From: FEN-1191 sp964528845
GTDB lineage: Bacteria > Pseudomonadota > Gammaproteobacteria > Steroidobacterales > Steroidobacteraceae
NCBI GenBank assembly: GCA_964528845.1
Contig: CAZGVE010000016.1
Coordinates: 1 to 64,000 of the forward strand
Reading direction: 5' to 3'
DNA: 64,000 nucleotides
The translations under genes were made by a program, and so were the position numbers. The stretch's first letter is position 1. Every line of letters starts with the position of its first letter. The notes beneath the pieces were generated by a model. That model worked only from the letters and a program-made list of their open reading frames with translations, searched no databases and was not told the origin of the DNA. Below are positions 16,714 through 25,796 of this stretch, one piece after another.

Positions 16714-18417
16714 TCAAGGAGTGTAACGATAGAGCTTCACGTGCTGAGTCGTCGGGCCTTCGGGGCCAAAGCGTGCCCCGCTGCCCGATTGGTGCACCAG
16801 CGCCTGGTCCAGCAGCTTGTAGTTCAACATGATGTCATCGCCGTTCAACCGGCGCTCGGCCACCCAGCGCCCGTCCTGGAAATGACCGGCCTCATCGAGC
16901 GCCAGGCCGGCGATCGGCGGGCCCTCGTTGAGCGGTCTGAAGGTCACCTGCACGTCCGCCCCGGCGACATAGAACTCATCAGGCCCCGAGGCCATCACGA
17001 TCGCATAGCCGAGTTCGGTCTGGACCTTCTGGTCCCAGAAAGTGCGTCGCAGCTCGACGTGGATCGCATAGCCGCCGAGCTCCAAATCCTGGGCCGGCTT
17101 GGTGGCATTGAGCCAGGCCGCATCGATGGTCCCGTCGGCCTGGTGCGCCAGAATCGCAGGCGCCAGTTGCCGCAGCGCCGCGTAGCCCTTGGCCAACGGA
17201 AGATTCTCCAGCTCCGCCGGTGGCGCCACGCCCATCACGGGAGGGAACATGATCAGCCGCACGGTGTTGTCGATGCCGAACACGGAGTAGCCGAGCGCCG
17301 AGTGCGCGCCGATGGCATAGAACACGTTGGCGACGCCGGAGGGGATGCCGAGGCCCTCCGGAATGAACAGCGGATTGTCGGCGCGATGGAATCTCGCGAC
17401 GATCTGGTCGAAGTTGGCGACCGAAATGTCCGGACAGTTCAGGTCGATCGACGGCGCGGCGATTCTCCACAGATCGAAGGTCGATGGCTCCGGCGCGCCC
17501 GATGGATACTCGCCCGGAGCGGCGTCACCTCGTGGTACCACCGAATTGGTGAACACCGGCAGCGGATACACCGCCTTGCCGTGCGCGGCGAGACGATTCA
17601 GGTAGCGCGCGTACTGCCAGGCCATGAACAGCTCATCGGCCGCCGGCGTCCTGCCGAAAACTTCCGGCCAGCTGCCCGAGGCCCTGGCGCCGGCGGCATT
17701 CCAGACGCGCACCGGCGCCGGCACGGGGTCGGCATTCCGGTGCGCCTCGAGCCAGGCCAGCAGTTCCGGTGGCACGGGCTGCGCGAAAGCCGCCTCGGCC
17801 AGCTCGCCACGGTCACGAGAATCACTGTTGATGCCGATCTCGTTTTCCAGCTGAATCATCAGCGCTGTGTGCTGCGCATCGGCGTCCTTGAGATGTTCCA
17901 TGAACCTGCGGTAGGCACGGGCGTCCGCGTTCATCACCGCGTCGCTGAACGGACTGAGCATTTCGATCGCTACGCCGCTGCCGACGCGCACCCGGGCAAA
18001 GCGCTTCGTATCGCTCTTCACCCAGGTCGGGGCGAATGTCGATACGCCATTCTTCCAGGCACCGAACCACAGGAACACGACGCGTTGATTATTCCGGCGC
18101 GCACCGGCGAGCACGCCATCGACCAGCGAGAAATCGAATCTGCCCTCCTCCGGCTCGACCCAATCCCACGCAATCGCCACCAGCACGGTATTGAGGTTCA
18201 GGCGCGCGAGCTTGGGCCACACCGTAGCGAGATAGGCCGGATCGCTCGCTGCCGTATTGTTGAGTTCTCCGGCCAGCATGAGCCACGGGCTGCCGTCGAC
18301 GATGAGCTGCACGGCATGGCCACGAGCCTCCAGGTGCGGAATCGCCGATGGCCTGTCGAGCGCGCCAGCGGCCATGGACGCCAGCAGCGCAGCCGCCGCG
18401 AGAATGAAAAGTCTCAT
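16714..18417 (-). CDS. exported GH35-like beta-galactosidase family protein (DUF5597)
   Basis: A 567-aa glycosidase with a short signal peptide (MRLFILAAAALLASMAAGA). The TIM-barrel part carries the acid/base Glu in MIQLENEIGINSD and a likely nucleophile Glu in PLFIPEGLGIPSG, as in GH35/GH42-type enzymes. The C-terminal part corresponds to DUF5597. A much longer reading frame exists upstream, but it only runs antisense through the fucosidase gene; GGGGGAT before the ATG at 18417 supports the start used. It is divergent from the fucosidase gene with only 69 bases between, so they may share regulation for degradation of a fucosylated, galactose-containing glycan. Confidence 0.82.
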   Translation of the reverse strand: MRLFILAAAALLASMAAGALDRPSAIPHLEARGHAVQLIVDGSPWLMLAGELNNTAASDPAYLATVWPKLARLNLNTVLVAIAWDWVEPEEGRFDFSLVDGVLAGARRNNQRVVFLWFGAWKNGVSTFAPTWVKSDTKRFARVRVGSGVAIEMLSPFSDAVMNADARAYRRFMEHLKDADAQHTALMIQLENEIGINSDSRDRGELAEAAFAQPVPPELLAWLEAHRNADPVPAPVRVWNAAGARASGSWPEVFGRTPAADELFMAWQYARYLNRLAAHGKAVYPLPVFTNSVVPRGDAAPGEYPSGAPEPSTFDLWRIAAPSIDLNCPDISVANFDQIVARFHRADNPLFIPEGLGIPSGVANVFYAIGAHSALGYSVFGIDNTVRLIMFPPVMGVAPPAELENLPLAKGYAALRQLAPAILAHQADGTIDAAWLNATKPAQDLELGGYAIHVELRRTFWDQKVQTELGYAIVMASGPDEFYVAGADVQVTFRPLNEGPPIAGLALDEAGHFQDGRWVAERRLNGDDIMLNYKLLDQALVHQSGSGARFGPEGPTTQHVKLYRYTP

Positions 18418-18486
18418 GCCTGATCCCCCGACACGTGGAGCGGATTGTAGCGTACGATCACCGGCCGGGAGTGCTCGGAGGACCGG

Positions 18487-20172
18487 ATGTCCATTTCCCG
18501 TCGAACCGCGCTGAAGCAACTCGCAGCCGCCGTGCCCACTGCCTGCCTCGCTCGGGCTGCCGATGCAGACGGCGCCGCGAGCGCGGGTGCCGCGCCCTCG
18601 CAATTGCCTCCTGCTCCGGCGCCGATTCCGGCGCCCCCTGACTACGGCGTGGCGCCGGGCCCGTTCCGCCCCACCTTCGAATCGCTCTCGGCGTACCGCT
18701 TGCCGGACTGGTACCGCGATGCGAAATTCGGCATCTGGGCGCACTGGGGTCCACAGTGCCAGCCGGAAATGGGCGACTGGTACGCACAGAAGATGTATCA
18801 GTTCGACAGCGCCGACTATCAGTTCCACGTCAAGACTTACGGGCACCCTTCGAAGGCGGGCTTCAAGGAAGTGATCCGCTCGTGGAAGGCCGAGCAATGG
18901 GACCCGGAATACCTGATCGGTTTGTACAAGAAAGCCGGTGCGAGATTCTTCACCGCGCTGGCCAATCACCACGACAACTTCGACAATTTCGATTCCACCT
19001 ACCAGCCCTGGAATTCCGTCAACATGGGTCCGAGGAAGAGCATCGTCGGCGGCTGGGAGAAGGCGGCGCGGGCGGCGGGCCTGCGATTCGCGGTGTCCAG
19101 TCACGGCGATCGCGCCTGGAGCTGGTATCAGGACGCCCAGCGCGCCGACCCATCCGGCGCCCTGGCAGGGGTACGCTACGACGGACTGCTGGCCAAGGAT
19201 CACGGCAAGGGACAGTGGTGGGACGGATTCGATCCGCAGGATCTCTACGCGCAGTATCACGTCGTGGGCAGCTACAACTGGCCGCAGCAGGGCAATCCGC
19301 CGATCGACCCGGCGTTCTGCGAGAAGTTCTTCAAGCGCACCGTCGATCTGATCGACAAGCACAGCCCGGACCTGCTGTATTTCGACGATACGATCATGCC
19401 GATCTACCCGACGTCGGACATCGGCCCGCGCATCGCCGCCTATTTCTACAACCACAACATGATGAAGAACGGCGGCACACTTAACGCCGTGATGACCGGC
19501 AAGCAGCTCAAGGGCCCCGATGCGATCTGGCGCAGCGCCCTGGTGCTCGATCTGGAGCGGGGTGTCAGCGGCGGCGGGGAGACCATTCCCTGGCAGACCG
19601 ACACCTGCATCGGCGACTGGCATTACCGTCGCAGCCTGTTCGAGAATCACCAATACAAGAGCGCCAAGAGCGTGGTGCAGATGCTGATCGACATCGTTTC
19701 CAAGAACGGTAACCTGATGCTCAACATCCCCGTTCGCGGCAATGGCACCATCGATGACGACGAAGTGAAAGTGCTGCAGGAACTGGCGCAATGGATCGGA
19801 CCCAACGGTGAGGGCATCTATGAGACCCGCCCGTTTGCCGTCTACGGCGAGGGTCCCACGACCACGGCCCCCGCGCCCGCCAGCCATTTCGGCGGCATCA
19901 CCGATGTGCGCCCGTACACGGCGCGGGACATCCGCTACACCGCGCGGCGCGATACCGTCTATGCCTTCGTGATGGAATGGCCGGAGGATGGACGCGTGGT
20001 GCTGAAATCATTGGCCGCCGGATCAGCAGCCTATCCGCGCCCGATCGGCAGGGTCGAGCTGCTGGGCGGCGGACCGATGAGGTTCCACCGCGATGCCGGC
20101 GGCCTTAACGTGACGCTGCCGGTCGAGAAGCCGAATGCGATGGCCTGTGCGCTGAAAATTGTTCCCGTGTGA
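18487..20172 (+). CDS. exported alpha-L-fucosidase (GH29)
   Basis: A 561-aa glycoside hydrolase of family 29, which releases alpha-L-fucose with retention. Signs are DWYRDAKFGIWAHWGPQC, FFTALANHHDNFDNFDS, and PDLLYFDDTIMP, where the first Asp after Phe is the expected nucleophile. The N-terminus SRRTALKQLAAAV is a Tat-type signal, followed by a Pro/Ala-rich linker. The C-terminus (beyond about residue 430) is a beta-sandwich. The gene is convergent with the PEBP-like gene, 5 bases away, and divergent from the DUF5597 galactosidase gene. Confidence 0.9.
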   Translation: MSISRRTALKQLAAAVPTACLARAADADGAASAGAAPSQLPPAPAPIPAPPDYGVAPGPFRPTFESLSAYRLPDWYRDAKFGIWAHWGPQCQPEMGDWYAQKMYQFDSADYQFHVKTYGHPSKAGFKEVIRSWKAEQWDPEYLIGLYKKAGARFFTALANHHDNFDNFDSTYQPWNSVNMGPRKSIVGGWEKAARAAGLRFAVSSHGDRAWSWYQDAQRADPSGALAGVRYDGLLAKDHGKGQWWDGFDPQDLYAQYHVVGSYNWPQQGNPPIDPAFCEKFFKRTVDLIDKHSPDLLYFDDTIMPIYPTSDIGPRIAAYFYNHNMMKNGGTLNAVMTGKQLKGPDAIWRSALVLDLERGVSGGGETIPWQTDTCIGDWHYRRSLFENHQYKSAKSVVQMLIDIVSKNGNLMLNIPVRGNGTIDDDEVKVLQELAQWIGPNGEGIYETRPFAVYGEGPTTTAPAPASHFGGITDVRPYTARDIRYTARRDTVYAFVMEWPEDGRVVLKSLAAGSAAYPRPIGRVELLGGGPMRFHRDAGGLNVTLPVEKPNAMACALKIVPV

Positions 20173-20177
20173 GCAAC

Positions 20178-20903
20178 TCAGCGGGAGTAGCTGGCATCCG
20201 CCCGTCCTGCGGCGAGAATGTGCCCCCGCATCGCCCGCTCCGCGTCCTCGCCGTAGAACACTCCGCTCAGTCCCAGCGTGGCGACATCCAGCGCGTAGAC
20301 CCGGGTCACGTAGCGATGCGCGATCGTATCGTTGTGCGCAGGACACGGCCCGTCATAGCCTCCTCGGGGGCCGGACAGCCCCGACTCCGTAGAGTAAAAG
20401 TGGGTGTATACATTGGCGCCGCGCAACCCGTGGTCGGTCGGACCTGTCGGCTTGCCCCTCAGCACGAAGCCCTGGCCCTCCTCTCCTTTGCGCAATCGCG
20501 TGATCGTCGGAGGAATATCAACCAGCACCCAGTGAATGAACGGTACCCGCGGCGTATCGGCGGGTATCGTGACTCCGGGCTTGTCGCGCAGGCTCAGATC
20601 CTTTGGCACATCCAGATCCGTCATGATCAAAGCATAGGAGCGGGTGCCGGTGGGACCGGGCGACCATGAAACACCCGGGCTGATGTTGTAGTCGGCCGGA
20701 TCCATCGTGGTCGGCGGGCAGTAGGCCGCGCTTGGGGGCAGTCGCCCGTCAGCGCCGAGACCTTCCACCTTTACCTCGAGGCGTGGCGGCTCTCCCGCAG
20801 CGCGCGCAACGTTCGCGGCATCGGCATCGGCAAGCGCCGCTGCCGCTCCGGGAACCAGCCAGGCCGCCAGCAGGCCAGCGAGCAGATTCCCCGTAACGCC
20901 CAT
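20178..20903 (-). CDS. exported YbhB/YbcL-type PEBP protein
   Basis: A 241-aa phosphatidylethanolamine-binding-protein homologue with a signal peptide. The ligand-pocket segments are present: SYALIMTDLDVP, FIHWVLVDIPPTITRL, and YDGPCPAHNDTIAHRYVTRV (the PCP-HRY signature). Bacterial members are called Raf kinase inhibitor-like by homology only and their function is unclear. The start is the ATG at 20903 with a GGGGGG tract 9 bases before; the longer frame reads into the neighbouring promoter region. It may be the last gene of the operon that starts with the amidohydrolase, but a 109-base AT-rich gap separates them. Confidence 0.85.
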   Translation of the reverse strand: MGVTGNLLAGLLAAWLVPGAAAALADADAANVARAAGEPPRLEVKVEGLGADGRLPPSAAYCPPTTMDPADYNISPGVSWSPGPTGTRSYALIMTDLDVPKDLSLRDKPGVTIPADTPRVPFIHWVLVDIPPTITRLRKGEEGQGFVLRGKPTGPTDHGLRGANVYTHFYSTESGLSGPRGGYDGPCPAHNDTIAHRYVTRVYALDVATLGLSGVFYGEDAERAMRGHILAAGRADASYSR

Positions 20904-21012
20904 TCGACATCCCCCCGAACGCAGACCCGACAATTTCGCAATAGCGAATAATTTTTCTATATAGCGCGCACCAAGATAGCGGATGGTTCGGTCGCGTTCA
21001 ATAGCCGTGGGC

Positions 21013-21996
21013 TCACCACAGCGCCCGCTGCTGGTCGGCTTCAAGAAAGCTCTGGTCCACGATCTTCGACCAGTCCACGGGCTTAGCGATGAGGCCGACG
21101 AGCTGCATGCCACGGGACGTGGCGTCCAGGCCTTCCTTGGAGAATTCACCGTGTGAAAACTGTCCCCAGTCGTAATATTTCGGCAGCAATTTCCTGGCAT
21201 CTGCGAGACTGAAACCGAAAACTTGCGAATAGATCAGTGCGGTCTCCTCGCGATGTTGCTCCATGTACTCGACCGCGCGGCGGCGTGCGCGCAGCAGTGC
21301 GCGCAGCTTGTCAGGGTGCAGCCGAATGAACTCTGGCGTCGCGACGATCACCGCGCCGGTGAACTTCGGAAATACGTCATAGCCGTGGAACAGCACGCGG
21401 TACCGGTCGGGTTCCAGGGTAAGCGTCGGGTCGACCAGCGGCGTCGCCGCAACGGCGCCCTGAGCGAGGGCGGTCAGCCCCGGCCCAAGCCCGCCAATCG
21501 AGATCATGTCGACCTTGCCCAGGATGCCGGCATTGGCGAGCGCGGCGCGCAGCACGATTTCGGTGGTCGAGCGCGGCGAGGTGAATGCGACCCGCTTGCC
21601 GGCCAGATCCTTGACGGATCTGATGTTGCTGTCCTTGGTCGTTGCCCAGGTCAGATCACCGAGGTGATCGGTCGTGCACATCACGATGCGCAGATCCATG
21701 CCCTGGTTGATCGCCGCGATGACGGTCGTCGTGCCCACCTGACCCACACCCATGCCGGTGGCCAGCAGATTCCTGAGGCTGCTGCCCCCGCCCGAGGAGG
21801 ACACGATATCGGTGATGTCGAGGCCATCCTGCCGCAGGAACCCCTTCTTGAGCGCCACCGCCCACGGCAGGGTCGAGGTGATCTTGCCGTACTCCGAAAC
21901 CGCGAATGTTTCTGCACGCGCGGCGGGCACAGCCGCGGTGGCCACCGCGATGCAGAGCACCGCAATCCCAATTTCCTTGATTCGCGCCCCGCCCAT
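21013..21996 (-). CDS. NMT1/THI5-like ABC-type substrate-binding protein, orphan
   Basis: A 327-aa periplasmic binding protein with a Sec signal (ending PAARAETFAVSEYG). The fold is of the NitT/TauT/SsuA class: LPWAVALKKGFLRQDGLDI, then LLATGMGVGQVGTTTVIAAI and SVKDLAGKRVAFTSPRST. Proteins of this class bind sulfonates, nitrate, pyrimidine precursors or aromatic acids. No permease or ATPase gene is nearby, so it must use a distant transporter or act as a sensor. It starts 5 bases after the DUF6282 gene and probably is the last member of a four-gene operon. Confidence 0.82.
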   Translation of the reverse strand: MGGARIKEIGIAVLCIAVATAAVPAARAETFAVSEYGKITSTLPWAVALKKGFLRQDGLDITDIVSSSGGGSSLRNLLATGMGVGQVGTTTVIAAINQGMDLRIVMCTTDHLGDLTWATTKDSNIRSVKDLAGKRVAFTSPRSTTEIVLRAALANAGILGKVDMISIGGLGPGLTALAQGAVAATPLVDPTLTLEPDRYRVLFHGYDVFPKFTGAVIVATPEFIRLHPDKLRALLRARRRAVEYMEQHREETALIYSQVFGFSLADARKLLPKYYDWGQFSHGEFSKEGLDATSRGMQLVGLIAKPVDWSKIVDQSFLEADQQRALW

Positions 21997-22001
21997 TCGC
22001 G

Positions 22002-22937
22002 TCAGGGATCCAGTCCCAGCGCCAGCGCCGGATTGGTCTTGGCCATCAGGTTGATATCCTCGATCGAGATGCCTGCGGCATGGAGCTGGCGCATGAATTC
22101 GAGCAGTCCCTGCGGCGGCATCGGTCGCGGCGGGTTGGGCGGCTGGGCCGGCCTTCCGCCGAGGTCGGTGGCAATGATGCAGGACTTCGCGCCGATGGCG
22201 CGGATGGCCTCGGCAAATATCGGGACCGTCAGCGGCGAATGCAAAGGCAGAGTCGCCCCATAGGCGAACTCGATGAAGGCGCCGTCTCGGGCCGCCTGCT
22301 GCATCTGCGGGATCGTCATGCTGACCGGCTCGTTCATCGCATGCGTCACGACCATGTGACTGACGCCCCGCGCTTGCGCCTCATGGACCACCAGCAGTAC
22401 CTCCTCGGCCGAGATATGGCCCGTCTCCAGCACCAGCTGCGGATGCGCCACGATGTAGTCGATCAGCTCCAGCACTCCCGGCAACAGCTTGCCGTCCCGG
22501 GCCACCGGGACCTGTGGTCCCTTGCCCCTGACCGAATTCTCCGAGTCGAAGGTAGGCAGCCACACCACCCTACCGTATCCTCCCTTGACGTCGGCCATGT
22601 GTTTGACCGCCTCGAGGTTGATTCCGCCCACGGCAAGGTCCTGGGTCACCCCGCCGAACAGCTCGATGCCGGGTACTTCCTTGCGCAGCAGATAGACCAT
22701 CGAGGCCGTCGGTTCCCAATGGTTCTTCATGACCAGCCCGCGCATGCCGGCAGCCTTCGCCAGTCGCGCCAGATCGTCGGCATCGATGGCCCGCGCCACG
22801 CTGTCCGGGCTCATATGCACGTGGAAATCGATCGCGCCCTTGAGGTTGATATCCGCGTCCGGTTGGGCGGTTTCGGACGCCGATGCAGACGCCACCAGCA
22901 GCAGCAGGCACAGGCTCAATCCTGCCAGCACGCGCAT
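22002..22937 (-). CDS. DUF6282-family amidohydrolase-like protein with signal peptide
   Basis: A 311-aa protein with a typical signal peptide (MRVLAGLSLCLLLLVASASA). The mature start GAIDFHVHMSPD carries the metal-binding HxH of amidohydrolase-type TIM barrels; later candidate ligands are in VLETGHISAEE and VVTHAMNEP. It resembles DUF6282 proteins, which are predicted metal-dependent hydrolases without a settled substrate. Export is unusual beside two apparently cytosolic partners. It starts 3 bases after the RraA-like gene. Confidence 0.7.
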   Translation of the reverse strand: MRVLAGLSLCLLLLVASASASETAQPDADINLKGAIDFHVHMSPDSVARAIDADDLARLAKAAGMRGLVMKNHWEPTASMVYLLRKEVPGIELFGGVTQDLAVGGINLEAVKHMADVKGGYGRVVWLPTFDSENSVRGKGPQVPVARDGKLLPGVLELIDYIVAHPQLVLETGHISAEEVLLVVHEAQARGVSHMVVTHAMNEPVSMTIPQMQQAARDGAFIEFAYGATLPLHSPLTVPIFAEAIRAIGAKSCIIATDLGGRPAQPPNPPRPMPPQGLLEFMRQLHAAGISIEDINLMAKTNPALALGLDP

Positions 22938-22940
22938 CGA

Positions 22941-23684
22941 TCAGCTCGAAGGTGACTTCGACGACACCAGCAGGCCGCGCTGCTGCATTTCGTCGAAATA
23001 CCGATCCAGCGCCGCATCCTGGGCAGCCTCATCCGGCGCGCCGCCTGCCTGGCCGGCCTTCGCGCGCGCCGCGGCATGGAGACGATCGGCGACCGCCCGC
23101 GCGTACGCCCGCGGAACCACGGCGATCCCATCCGCACTGGCGCACATCACGTCCCCCGGGTGGACGATGACGCCGCCGCAGCATACCGGCACGTTGATCT
23201 CTCCCGGCCCCAGCTTCGGTCCGGACCAGGTCGCCGTGCCGCTAGCGTAGATCGGAAACTGCCCCTGCTTCGCCTCGGAGGCGTCGCGATAGGCGCCGTG
23301 AACGATCAACCCTCGGAGGCCACGTTCCCTGATGGCGCGCTTGAGCATCTGAAAGCCCCCCAGACACCATTCAGTGAACCCCTGCGCGTCGACCACCAGC
23401 AGGTCACCCGGTTGCGTGAGCGTCAGAGCTTTCTTGACGGCAAGATTGTCGCCTGGAGGGCATTTCACGGTCAGCGCCGTGCCGACCACCGGCAGCGCGG
23501 GATCGAATATCGAGCGGATGTTGTGCACGGTGTACATGCGCCCGACCGCGTCGGCGATGTCCGGCACGTAGCATCCGGCGAGGCGCGAAATGATGTCCGG
23601 CTCGATGGCCGCGGCCGAAGGCCCGATCAGGAACGGCACCACCGGCGTCTTCCAGCGTCGGTCGATCGGGGACTCAGCGGTCAT
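22941..23684 (-). CDS. RraA-like aldolase/decarboxylase
   Basis: A 247-aa member of the RraA/HMG aldolase family (4-hydroxy-4-methyl-2-oxoglutarate aldolases and oxaloacetate decarboxylases). It has VPDIADAVGRMYTVHNI, the key GLIVHGAYRDASEA, whose Arg and Asp are the active-site pair of aldolase-competent members, and GGVIVHPGDVMCASADGIAV. These residues argue for an enzyme rather than an RNase E inhibitor. The start ATG overlaps the stop of the upstream amidohydrolase gene (TAATG), so translation is coupled. The enzyme would cleave or decarboxylate a 2-oxo acid produced by its neighbours. Confidence 0.82.
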   Translation of the reverse strand: MTAESPIDRRWKTPVVPFLIGPSAAAIEPDIISRLAGCYVPDIADAVGRMYTVHNIRSIFDPALPVVGTALTVKCPPGDNLAVKKALTLTQPGDLLVVDAQGFTEWCLGGFQMLKRAIRERGLRGLIVHGAYRDASEAKQGQFPIYASGTATWSGPKLGPGEINVPVCCGGVIVHPGDVMCASADGIAVVPRAYARAVADRLHAAARAKAGQAGGAPDEAAQDAALDRYFDEMQQRGLLVSSKSPSS

Positions 23685-24562
23685 TACGACGACGCTCCCG
23701 TTGGCAGCTTCAACGCCTGGATCGCGTTTTCCTTCAGTATCAGCGCGTGATTCTCGGGATCGAATCCGGCGTCGGCAAAGTCCTTGATCCAGCGGTCCGG
23801 TGCCAGCACAGGATAATCGGAGCCGAACAGCACCTTGTGCTTCAGCTGGGTGTTGGCGTAGCGCACCAGCTGCGGCGGGAAATACTTCGGCGACCAGCCC
23901 GACAGGTCGATGTAGACGTTCGGCTTGTGCAGGCACACCGACAGCGCCTCATCCTGCCAGGGCCAGGAAGGGTGCGCGATGATGACGGTCATGTCCGGAA
24001 AATCCGCCGCCACGTCGTCCAGGTGTATAGGGTTGGAGTACTTGAGCTTGAGGCCACCGCCTCCCGGCATCCCGGTTCCGATTCCGGAGTGCCCGCTGTG
24101 AAAAATCGCCGGCAGCTTGTGCTCGGCTATGACCTCATACAGCCGGTACGCCATGCGATCGTTGGGAAAGAACCCTTGCAGCGTAGGGTGGAACTTGAAT
24201 CCCCTGACCCCATGCTCCTCGATCAGGCGTCGCGCTTCGCGCACGCCGAACTTGCCCTTGTGCGGATCGATGCTGGCAAAGGCCAGCATGATGTCGCTGT
24301 TGTTGCGCGCGGCCTCGCTGATCTCCTCGTTCGGGATGCGCTTTGCGCCGACCTCGGATTCCATGTCGACCGTGAACATCACGAATCCGATTCTGCGCTC
24401 CCGGTAGTACGCCACTGTCTCGGCGATCGTCGGGCGTACCGGTGCCTTGAAATACCGGCTGGCCGCGTCCTCGTAGGTCTTCCAGATCGGATCGACCGGC
24501 TGGCAGCACGAGACTTCGGCGTGCACATGCACGTCGATCGCTATCAAGTCCTGCACGTTCAT
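23684..24562 (-). CDS. amidohydrolase-2 family protein (ACMSD-like)
   Basis: A 292-aa cytosolic TIM-barrel hydrolase or decarboxylase. The N-terminal metal site is IAIDVHVHAEV; further ligands are expected in GFKFHPTLQGFFPND, AIFHSGHSGIGTG, and VLFGSDYPVLAPDRW, where Asp ends the metal set. This arrangement is typical of amidohydrolase-related families such as ACMSD, gamma-resorcylate decarboxylase and lactone hydrolases. The ATG at 24562 is chosen because the conserved domain begins immediately; AGAGG lies upstream. It is the first gene of a tightly packed four-gene unit with RraA-like, DUF6282 and binding-protein genes. Confidence 0.85.
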   Translation of the reverse strand: MNVQDLIAIDVHVHAEVSCCQPVDPIWKTYEDAASRYFKAPVRPTIAETVAYYRERRIGFVMFTVDMESEVGAKRIPNEEISEAARNNSDIMLAFASIDPHKGKFGVREARRLIEEHGVRGFKFHPTLQGFFPNDRMAYRLYEVIAEHKLPAIFHSGHSGIGTGMPGGGGLKLKYSNPIHLDDVAADFPDMTVIIAHPSWPWQDEALSVCLHKPNVYIDLSGWSPKYFPPQLVRYANTQLKHKVLFGSDYPVLAPDRWIKDFADAGFDPENHALILKENAIQALKLPTGASS

Positions 24563-24581
24563 GGGACGGATACCTCTACGC

Positions 24582-25757
24582 TCATACCAGCCGGCTGCCC
24601 GCGAATCCGCCGGGCCAGCATTGCTGATAGGGCGTGCATTGCTCCCATCTGGCCTGCACAGTCGCGGAGTATGCATCGTTCTTCAATGGCACCCGCGGCC
24701 GGGGATCGATATTGAATGGCGGCGACTCCCAGGGCCTGTGGAAATCCTGCGTATAGTGCGTGAGATCCGGCGTCACCGGCAGCGGCACCGCCCATCGCAC
24801 CCCCAGACCAGAGAGCCGCCCCATCATCCAGCTCAGTGCCAGATCCGACAGGCCGGACTCTGCAGGCGGGTAGCCTCCGCCCACGTCCGAATGCGCTCCG
24901 GCGAACCACACCTGCTCGATCGCGTCACGCGGATCCCATCGCGTCACCGGAAAATCCAGTCGGCGCTCGTCCAGGGCCATCGCGTGAAAGCCGCGCAGGA
25001 CCAGGGGATTGAGCTTGGTGTCCACGAAGCTGAAAGCGTCGCGCCGGCCGTCATGCACGTAAAGCGGGAGCCCCAGCGCTCCGACCGTGTCCCAGACCGC
25101 AACCGATGCTATGGGCACCCCCGGAATGAAAGTCTCGCCGGACGCCAGGCGTTCTGACACCCAGAGCTCGACCTCATGGAACAGCCCGGTGAGGAATCTG
25201 GAAATGGTGCCACCGCCGCCGAACACGACGCCGCGCGCCTTGAGCCACGCGGCGTAGCCGAGCAGATACGCCTGCTGCCGGTCGTTGACATCATAGGTCG
25301 ACGGATTGAGCAGCCCCACCGCGCAGATCATGCCCGCGAGCGCTCTGGCGGTGTACGCGCCGCGCGAGAATCCGGCGATGTGAATAGTGTCTCCGGCCTG
25401 GTACTGCCTCGAGATGTAGGTATAGCCGCGCACGATGCGCGCGATGACGCCAAACCCAAACACGCCGGCAAGAATCCTGATCGCCTGATTGTTCGAGTCG
25501 CCTACACCAAACATGTATTTTGCGACCTGCAGCGCCGATCCGTCGCCGGCGCTCTGTACCTTCTCCTGCTCGGTAGGAAGGGCCAGCGTGTCCGGGGTGA
25601 CTGCACCCGCGAGATTCACAAACAACTTGTAGACGTTCGTGACCGCGCCGAGCGACTGTTCGGCGTTGGTGGTCGCATCGATGTCCGTGGCGTACGCCGG
25701 ATCCGAAGGCGGTCCGTTCCAGGTGCCGTCCGCACAATAGAGTATCGTCTTGCTCAC
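24582..25757 (-). CDS. DUF2235 alpha/beta hydrolase (Tle1-like phospholipase family)
   Basis: A 391-aa protein that starts with the DUF2235 hallmark ILYCADGTWN and has the nucleophile elbow IHIAGFSRGAYTARALAG (GxSxG, Ser at about residue 132), VAVWDTVGALGLP and WFAGAHSDVGGGYP, with candidate Asp and His. DUF2235 includes the Tle1 phospholipase effectors of type VI secretion, but many members have no link to secretion. Start is GTG with GGAGG five bases before it. No signal peptide. The preceding gene on the same strand codes for a lipoprotein, the layout seen for some effector/immunity pairs; no VgrG, PAAR or T6SS genes are in the window. Confidence 0.82.
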   Translation of the reverse strand: MSKTILYCADGTWNGPPSDPAYATDIDATTNAEQSLGAVTNVYKLFVNLAGAVTPDTLALPTEQEKVQSAGDGSALQVAKYMFGVGDSNNQAIRILAGVFGFGVIARIVRGYTYISRQYQAGDTIHIAGFSRGAYTARALAGMICAVGLLNPSTYDVNDRQQAYLLGYAAWLKARGVVFGGGGTISRFLTGLFHEVELWVSERLASGETFIPGVPIASVAVWDTVGALGLPLYVHDGRRDAFSFVDTKLNPLVLRGFHAMALDERRLDFPVTRWDPRDAIEQVWFAGAHSDVGGGYPPAESGLSDLALSWMMGRLSGLGVRWAVPLPVTPDLTHYTQDFHRPWESPPFNIDPRPRVPLKNDAYSATVQARWEQCTPYQQCWPGGFAGSRLV

Positions 25758-25796
25758 GCCAGCCTCCGCGCGACATCATACGCCGGACGCCACCCC

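Noticed and set aside
16681..18423. A 580-aa plus-strand frame antisense to the DUF5597 galactosidase
   Set aside because: No domain and composition typical of antisense translation; the sense gene has catalytic motifs and a signal peptide.
18418..19887. N-terminal 490-residue extension of the DUF5597 galactosidase frame
   Set aside because: It only runs antisense through the GH29 gene; the signal peptide and ribosome binding site fix the start at 18417.
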